Positions 16,369-21,216 of a DNA stretch of 21,216 bases are shown here, in pieces. The notes under the pieces were generated by a model, which saw only the letters and a program-made list of their open reading frames with translations, ran no database searches and was not told where the DNA came from. Within the stretch, counting starts at the first letter, position 1. Each line of letters opens with the position of its first letter. Source of the DNA: Paraktedonobacter sp035294465 (GTDB lineage Bacteria; Chloroflexota; Ktedonobacteria; Ktedonobacterales; Ktedonobacteraceae). A program made the position numbers and the translations under genes. Location of the stretch: contig DATGKW010000062.1 of the NCBI GenBank assembly GCA_035294465.1, positions 1 to 21,216 of the forward strand, read 5' to 3'.

Positions 16369-17412
16369 ATGTCTACCGATGGAATAGCGCCCATAGCGTG
16401 GCATGAATCAGAGGATTTTCCGCCAAAGCCAGGCAATACCCCTCTGTGTGCTATTGCCCTGAAACTGGAAGAGACAACCCACGTTGTCCATCTGAAAATG
16501 GAAAGTATGAATCCTACAGGTTCGGTAAAGGATCGTACAGGCTATGGGCTGGTTCTTGATCTGGAAAAACGTGGGCATATAGAACGCGGCGGGATCCTCA
16601 TAGAATCAACGTCGGGAAATCTGGGGGTGGCGCTGGCCTTTCTTTGTGCCCAGCGTCACTACCGCTTTATTGCAGTAGTCGATCCTAAGACAACCACAGA
16701 GAATCTCACCCGTATGCGAGAATTGGGAGCATGTATTGAAATGGTGGAACACCCCGATGAAACAGGCGGCTACCTGTTCTCCCGTCTGGAGCGTGTGCAG
16801 ACGCTCCTGCGGCGATATCCTCATGCTGTATGGACAAATCAATATGAGAATCTGGCAAACCCGCTCATCCACTATCAGACCACTGCACCGGAGATCTACG
16901 CTCAAATGCACGGTCGCGTGGATGCTATTTTTGTCGCTGTCTCGACTGGCGGGACACTGGCTGGAATTGCGCGTTACTTCCGCGAAGTGAGTCCTGCCAC
17001 GCGCATCATTGCCGTAGATGCCAGAGGCTCTGTCGTTTTTGGTGGGGCGCCAGGTCCCCGCAAGCTTACCGGTATTGGCTCCTCGCGACCTTCTAGCTTT
17101 CTTTCCGCCGACCTGTATGATGCTTTCCTGCTTGTGACAGATGAAGAAGCTTTTGTGTTCTGCCGCTGGTTAGAAAAGTTGACAGATCTCAAAGTAGGAG
17201 GGTCCAGCGGAGCAACGCTGGCGGCCTGTGCTCGCTATCTTGCCAACCATCCGCAAACTCGCCATGTTGTGTGTATGTGTGCGGACCGTGGAGAGCACTA
17301 TGCCTCATCGATTTATTCTGACCTCTGGCTTCAGAAACAGGGCCTGAAACTGACCGGCGACCGTCTTGGGCCGGTCCATTCAATCACTTTACTCAAGAAA
17401 GGCGTGCCTTGA
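16369..17412 (+). CDS. PLP-dependent SbnA-like / cysteine synthase-family enzyme
   Basis: This 347-residue fold-type II PLP enzyme has the cofactor Lys in NPTGSVKDR (K54) and the phosphate-binding loop in STGGTL. Several blocks resemble SbnA, the O-phosphoserine-using N-(2-amino-2-carboxyethyl)-L-glutamate synthase of 2,3-diaminopropionate synthesis: IESTSGNLG, VVDPK, GGYL, a VDARGSVVFGG block followed by PGPR, then GIGSSRP and GGSSG. SbnA normally works with the dehydrogenase SbnB, and no SbnB is in the window. AAGGAG lies 6 nt before the ATG. It is divergent from the NRPS operon and may supply an unusual amino acid (diaminopropionate or a beta-substituted alanine) for the single NRPS module. 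An ordinary cysteine synthase is the alternative. Family certain, exact reaction uncertain. Confidence 0.9.
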   Translation: MSTDGIAPIAWHESEDFPPKPGNTPLCAIALKLEETTHVVHLKMESMNPTGSVKDRTGYGLVLDLEKRGHIERGGILIESTSGNLGVALAFLCAQRHYRFIAVVDPKTTTENLTRMRELGACIEMVEHPDETGGYLFSRLERVQTLLRRYPHAVWTNQYENLANPLIHYQTTAPEIYAQMHGRVDAIFVAVSTGGTLAGIARYFREVSPATRIIAVDARGSVVFGGAPGPRKLTGIGSSRPSSFLSADLYDAFLLVTDEEAFVFCRWLEKLTDLKVGGSSGATLAACARYLANHPQTRHVVCMCADRGEHYASSIYSDLWLQKQGLKLTGDRLGPVHSITLLKKGVP

Positions 17413-17504
17413 TGCCCTGCTTTGTGATTGCTCCCTCTCGAAAACTCGCTCAGTTAGCAACGGTGTATGCTCAGCGTATAGATCACGAAAGGAGAAAACG
17501 ATAC

Positions 17505-19082
17505 TTACGGCGTATTTGGCGGCGGCGCTGGCGGAAGCGTTGCAAGCCACGCGCGCGCCTCCTTTAGCGCCAGTTCGTTGATTCCTGGGGCAAGGGCCAT
17601 GCAGGCTTGGAGAGATCGGCCATGCGCAATTATCAACGCCTCGCCTGTCTGCAAGCCGCGGACCCGGTCGGGATGTATCTCTGGCTCCTCGTTTTCGCTG
17701 ATCATTCCTCTATCGGTCACATCATACTTAAGCGGGCCGCCAAACTGATAGGCGTGTTGCACCTGCTTGAGCGTGCCTGCTCGTCTGGCCAATCGCTCCG
17801 GCGCGGCTGTACAATGCACCAGTAGCCAGTTTGCCACGTCAAGAATGCGCTCGGCGTCTTGCTCTGGCCCTAGGCTCGCGTAAGACTGGCTGGCAAGAAT
17901 TACCGCGCAATCATGCGAGCGCAGGCGTTCAATCAGATTCGCGGTGTCTGCCCCATTCATCATCAGGGTGCTATATTCATCAATGATGAGCAGATCATGC
18001 CCTGGCCGCTTGCGCGTAGTGGCGTAATGGGCAAAGTCTTCAACCAGATATCGCCCCAGGCTGGCCGCCTCTTCTCTCAGGCTCAAGCTGTCGAGCGAGA
18101 TATAGCCAGCATCAGTGTTCTCCCAACTCCACCCGGCGTCAAGTTTGCCTGCCAGGGCTTCAAAAAACGCTCGATAGCGCAATTCAATGCCCGTCAGATC
18201 GCGCGGCGCAAGATTGGCTCGCGCCTTTAAGGGGTCATCGAACCGGCGAAAAAAAGCCTGGCTGTTGCGCGGGGGACCGGCCTGATCGCCGCATAGAAGA
18301 GAAAGCACGCGCCTGGTAGCTGTACGATAGTATGGCTCACTGAAGTTCTCGACCGCCATGAGCCGATTTAACAGCGCATTCCCATCGCCCTGCCAACCAT
18401 TAAATGCCTCGTGCGGAAACAGGCGGGGATTCCGCCCGGCCTGGCGCATGATTGCCACGAAAGAGATAGCCGTGTTGTAGTCCCCTTTCGCGTCCAGATA
18501 ATACACTCGATAGCCATACACGGTGGCTGCCACATAGGCCAGGCGTAACAAGCTCATGGTTTTTCCACTCCCGCTCCTGCCAATGACAATGCCCTGCATG
18601 GCTAATTCTGCCTGGGGCAGCACTGCCCACGGCCCATGACCCCAGGGCAACGTTCCCATGATGGCCGCGCCTATGACGGCGTGCCCTCCGCTCTGTGCAG
18701 GAGCCTGCATGACGGCCATGTATGCGTGGCTCCGTAATTGTCCCTCCTGGGCGGCTACCTGGCGCTGCGCCTCTTCAAGCATCGCGCGTGGTTCCTTTTT
18801 CGTGCTGCGGGCAACGAGTAGCACAATGAGGATAATGATCGGCCCAAAAAGCAGTAGCCCAAAAAGAGTAATCAACGCACCGACGGCCAACTCTGGCGAG
18901 GTAGAGCCGCCAAAAGTTGGCGTGCTAAAAAAAATACATGTGAGAAGAATAACCAACAGGAGCCAGCATACAACAAACACATTGACAATAATGCGCGGCG
19001 TGGTGTTCCTGATCTCCGGCCGCCTGATCACACCAGGAGCACTCAGGGGCTGAAACTGGCCTTGTTGTTTCTGTTTAGGCAT
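17505..19082 (-). CDS. Membrane-anchored TraD/FtsK-like conjugation-type ATPase
   Basis: This 525-residue protein has two N-terminal membrane helices (about 30-50 and 64-90), then a P-loop ATPase domain with Walker A GRSGSGKT (K174) and Walker B LLIIDE (D368/E369). The plan matches type IV coupling proteins (TraD/VirD4/TraG), which pump DNA through a membrane channel. I start it at 19082: AGGAAAGGA lies upstream, and a good promoter at 19149-19178 falls between this ATG and an alternative start at 19187. It converges on the PLP enzyme gene with a 92-nt gap holding no clear terminator. No relaxase or secretion gene is visible, so it could be part of an integrated element or an orphan. It is not an obvious pathway gene and probably marks the cluster edge. 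Confidence 0.85.
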   Translation of the reverse strand: MPKQKQQGQFQPLSAPGVIRRPEIRNTTPRIIVNVFVVCWLLLVILLTCIFFSTPTFGGSTSPELAVGALITLFGLLLFGPIIILIVLLVARSTKKEPRAMLEEAQRQVAAQEGQLRSHAYMAVMQAPAQSGGHAVIGAAIMGTLPWGHGPWAVLPQAELAMQGIVIGRSGSGKTMSLLRLAYVAATVYGYRVYYLDAKGDYNTAISFVAIMRQAGRNPRLFPHEAFNGWQGDGNALLNRLMAVENFSEPYYRTATRRVLSLLCGDQAGPPRNSQAFFRRFDDPLKARANLAPRDLTGIELRYRAFFEALAGKLDAGWSWENTDAGYISLDSLSLREEAASLGRYLVEDFAHYATTRKRPGHDLLIIDEYSTLMMNGADTANLIERLRSHDCAVILASQSYASLGPEQDAERILDVANWLLVHCTAAPERLARRAGTLKQVQHAYQFGGPLKYDVTDRGMISENEEPEIHPDRVRGLQTGEALIIAHGRSLQACMALAPGINELALKEARAWLATLPPAPPPNTP

Positions 19083-19148
19083 ACAGGGATTCCTTTCCTG
19101 CTTTTTCACGCGAAGAAAGAACATGACACAAATTTTGTATTTTCGCTT

Positions 19149-19178
19149 AGTATAGAACAGAAACTGGCCTGGTGTAAA
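19149..19178 (-). promoter_or_regulatory. Promoter for the TraD/FtsK-like gene
   Basis: On the minus strand TTTACA (19178-19173) and TATACT (19154-19149) are separated by 18 bp. The start of transcription would be near 19142, 60 nt before the ATG at 19082. This supports the shorter protein. Confidence 0.65.
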
Positions 19179-19481
19179 GGTCGGCATATGTGTGTATACT
19201 CGGATCGGAACGCTTTCTCAGTGGCCTGTGGAGTATCCCTGTGTTGACTGTATCAGACGCACGAGACGCAGAGCCACATCCCCGGCCTGTCCGACGAGGG
19301 AAAGGCAATATTCCCTTTAAGAAGACGCACATGAGAGGGCATCAATCAAATCTGCTCGATCCTGCAGCCGGGACAACGAAAGGATAACTGGCTTGCTCTT
19401 TACGCCTGGCTCAGGAACCCAGGAACATGCCTGGGCGTATATAGATGCGAGGAAGAGAAAAAACTGAGAGGAGAAACATGT
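19179..19481. other. Intergenic region between the TraD/FtsK-like and MutS-like genes
   Basis: I see no gene or tRNA here. A perfect inverted repeat CCCAGG-AACATG-CCTGGG lies at 19418-19435, next to a TATATA stretch (19438-19443) that may be the -10 box of the rightward gene. No matching -35 box is evident. The repeat could be an operator or a short leader hairpin. Confidence 0.4.
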
Positions 19482-21216
19482 ATGGTCTCTCGCCAGGAAC
19501 GCCTTGCTGCTCTCCAACGGCAGGTTGAACGCCTCGAACGGCGCAAGCTCGCGCTCGGTTCCGCCAGCCAGCGCTATTGGAGGCTCAAATTGCTGCTCTT
19601 TCTGGGTGGCACTGTGCTTGTCATCGTTACCTTGCTCCCGGCTCGCTGGCCAGGGCTGCTTGTTCTGCTGCTGGGCCTGGGGGCGTTTGCCGTCCTCTCG
19701 TTTTTTCACAGCAAGGTGGATGCCAGCTACGTCAGGCACACCGTGTTTCTCCGTTTCAAGCACACGCAACTCGCACGCATGCGCCTGGATTGGGCTGCTC
19801 TCCCGCCTCCGCTGGCAAGCGAGGAGGCCGACCATCCTTTTGAGATCGATCTGGATATAACAGGCGAGCATTCGCTGCATCGTTTGCTCAACACGGCAGT
19901 CTCGCACGAGGGGAGCCAGCGGCTGCGCCAATGGCTGCTCCACCCGGCTCTCGATCTGAGTGTGATCCGGCGTCGCCAGACCTTTGTCCAGGAATTACTG
20001 CCTCTCACCGGCTTCCGCGACAAACTGCTGCTCCACTCGCTGCACGCGACGCGTTACACCCAGGATCAGTACGATGAGCGTGCTCTGCTGGCCTGGCTGC
20101 ACGGCGAGAAACACGAGCCTCTGCCGCGGTCTCTGCTCGTGGTACCCACCCTGGCCTGCGCTGTCACCATCCTGTTGATCGCGCTCTTCTTTGTTCACGT
20201 GGTGCAGCCCTGGGCCTGCGTGTTCCCTGTGCTTTTTTCCGCTCTCTGGTTTCTGGCGACGAAGAAGCGCTTTGACTGGCTGAATGAGGAAGCGGCGACC
20301 CTGGACGTAGCTTTTGAGCAAGTGAGCGGTATCCTGGCGTTTCTGGAGATGTATCCCTACCGACGTAATTCGCAGCTCAAAAAGCTCTGTGCGCCCTTTT
20401 TCACCGGTCGACGGCCTTCTGAGTTGCTCCACAGATTTGCGCGTCTGGCCAGGCGTGCCGCGCTGACGCGTAATCCCGAGGTCCAGCTTGTTGTCAACGC
20501 CTTGTTTCCATTGGATGCTTACACCGCCTACCAGTTGAGCCAGTCTAAAACTCAGATCCTGCAATGCCTGCCTGGATGGCTGGACGCCTGGTTTGAACTG
20601 GAAGCGCTCTGCTCGCTGGCCAACTTTGCTTACCTCCATCCTGGCTATACCTTTCCCCTGCTTGTCCCAGGCGACAGCGAGAAGCAGCCGCCGGTTTTTG
20701 TCGCTCAGGCTCTGGGCCATCCCCTGATCCCGGCGGAGCACAAAGTCGTCAATGATTTCGCGTTCTCCACGCGCAATGAAATAGTGCTGCTCACCGGCTC
20801 GAACATGTCCGGCAAAAGCACCTTCTTGCGCACCCTGGGTATCAATCTCTGCCTGGCCTATGCAGGCGCACCGGTCAATGCGGCCAGTCTGCGTACCTCG
20901 TTGTTTGACCTGTACGCCTGCATCAAGATCAGTGACTCCCTGACAGATGGATACTCCTATTTCTACGCCGAAGTGCGCCGCCTGCGTGGACTTCTGGAGA
21001 AGCTGCAAACAGGCGTGTCGCAGCCTGTTTTCTTTCTGATTGATGAGATCTTCAAAGGCACCAATAACGAGGAGCGCCTGATCGGGAGTTCAGCGTATAT
21101 TCACGCGCTGGTCGGCCAGAATTGCGTCGGGGTGATCTCGACCCACGATCTGGAACTGGTAAAACTGGCTGATGGGTTGCCTATGCTCAAAAACTATCAT
21201 TTTCGCGAGGAGGTAC
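19482..21216 (+). CDS. MutS-like ATPase with membrane segments (partial)
   Basis: The frame is open from the ATG at 19482 (GAGAGGAG 8 nt upstream) to the right edge, 578 residues, no stop. The C-terminal part is a MutS-family ABC-type ATPase: Walker A GSNMSGKST (K445), Walker B FFLIDEIFKGTNNEER (D521/E522) and the switch His in ISTHD. A MutS core domain precedes it (from GEHSLHRLL, near 130). There is no mismatch-recognition domain. Two hydrophobic pairs, about 35-76 and 222-267, look like membrane helices. It therefore resembles the short MutS-like ATPases of unknown role rather than the repair MutS. Another ATG at 19478 is out of frame. The neighbours give no clue to its job. Confidence 0.9.
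   Translation, partial: MVSRQERLAALQRQVERLERRKLALGSASQRYWRLKLLLFLGGTVLVIVTLLPARWPGLLVLLLGLGAFAVLSFFHSKVDASYVRHTVFLRFKHTQLARMRLDWAALPPPLASEEADHPFEIDLDITGEHSLHRLLNTAVSHEGSQRLRQWLLHPALDLSVIRRRQTFVQELLPLTGFRDKLLLHSLHATRYTQDQYDERALLAWLHGEKHEPLPRSLLVVPTLACAVTILLIALFFVHVVQPWACVFPVLFSALWFLATKKRFDWLNEEAATLDVAFEQVSGILAFLEMYPYRRNSQLKKLCAPFFTGRRPSELLHRFARLARRAALTRNPEVQLVVNALFPLDAYTAYQLSQSKTQILQCLPGWLDAWFELEALCSLANFAYLHPGYTFPLLVPGDSEKQPPVFVAQALGHPLIPAEHKVVNDFAFSTRNEIVLLTGSNMSGKSTFLRTLGINLCLAYAGAPVNAASLRTSLFDLYACIKISDSLTDGYSYFYAEVRRLRGLLEKLQTGVSQPVFFLIDEIFKGTNNEERLIGSSAYIHALVGQNCVGVISTHDLELVKLADGLPMLKNYHFREEV

Noticed and set aside
19083..19187. 35-residue N-terminal extension of the TraD/FtsK-like ATPase
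   Set aside because: A TTTACA-N18-TATACT promoter lies inside it, and the ATG at 19082 has its own ribosome site, so the longer start is unlikely to be translated.

Overview
The window is mostly one hybrid polyketide/non-ribosomal peptide (PKS/NRPS) gene cluster, with unrelated genes at the right edge. Gene style, moderate GC with clear Shine-Dalgarno sites, and a TubC-type docking domain suggest a Gram-positive-like soil bacterium with a large genome, most plausibly Ktedonobacteria (Chloroflexota). That placement is an impression, since no RNA marker gene is present. Layout: (1) 1-2297, minus strand: the start of a modular PKS (KS then AT) that runs off the left edge. (2) 2298-2870: a 573 bp divergent control region with a palindrome, a hairpin, a 21-bp repeat in direct and inverted copies, and a consensus promoter for the rightward genes. 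(3) 2871-9524, plus strand: an MMPL exporter, a GNAT acetyltransferase, an M20 metallopeptidase, a SAM methyltransferase and a sulfotransferase-like protein. These look like export, self-protection and tailoring functions. (4) 16093-9515, minus strand: a tight operon behind a TTGACA-N17-TACAAT promoter. It encodes a type II thioesterase, a NuoD-type complex I subunit (4-nt ATGA overlap with the thioesterase) and, 16 nt later, a one-module NRPS of TubC docking, C, A, PCP and terminal reductase domains. (5) 16369-17412, plus strand: a PLP enzyme of the SbnA/cysteine synthase type, divergent from the operon and preceded by an imperfect 60-bp tandem repeat. (6) 17505-19082, minus strand: a membrane-anchored TraD/FtsK-like ATPase, then 19482 to the end, plus strand: a MutS-like ATPase with predicted membrane segments, cut by the window edge. 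The last two do not look like pathway genes, so the cluster probably ends near 17.4 kb. How the genes may work together (inference): PKS modules, of which only the first KS-AT is visible, build a chain. The chain passes through docking domains to the NRPS, which adds one amino acid and releases an aldehyde or alcohol by NADPH reduction. Acetyl, methyl and sulfo tailoring and MMPL export could follow. The most notable feature is the lone nuoD, translationally coupled to the thioesterase and immediately upstream of the reductase-ending NRPS. It keeps the expected quinone-pocket Tyr and His but has changes in the pocket loop. The best hypothesis is a resistant duplicate target, which would make the product a complex I inhibitor. 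Myxalamid is a precedent: a PKS/NRPS product released by a terminal reductase that inhibits complex I.
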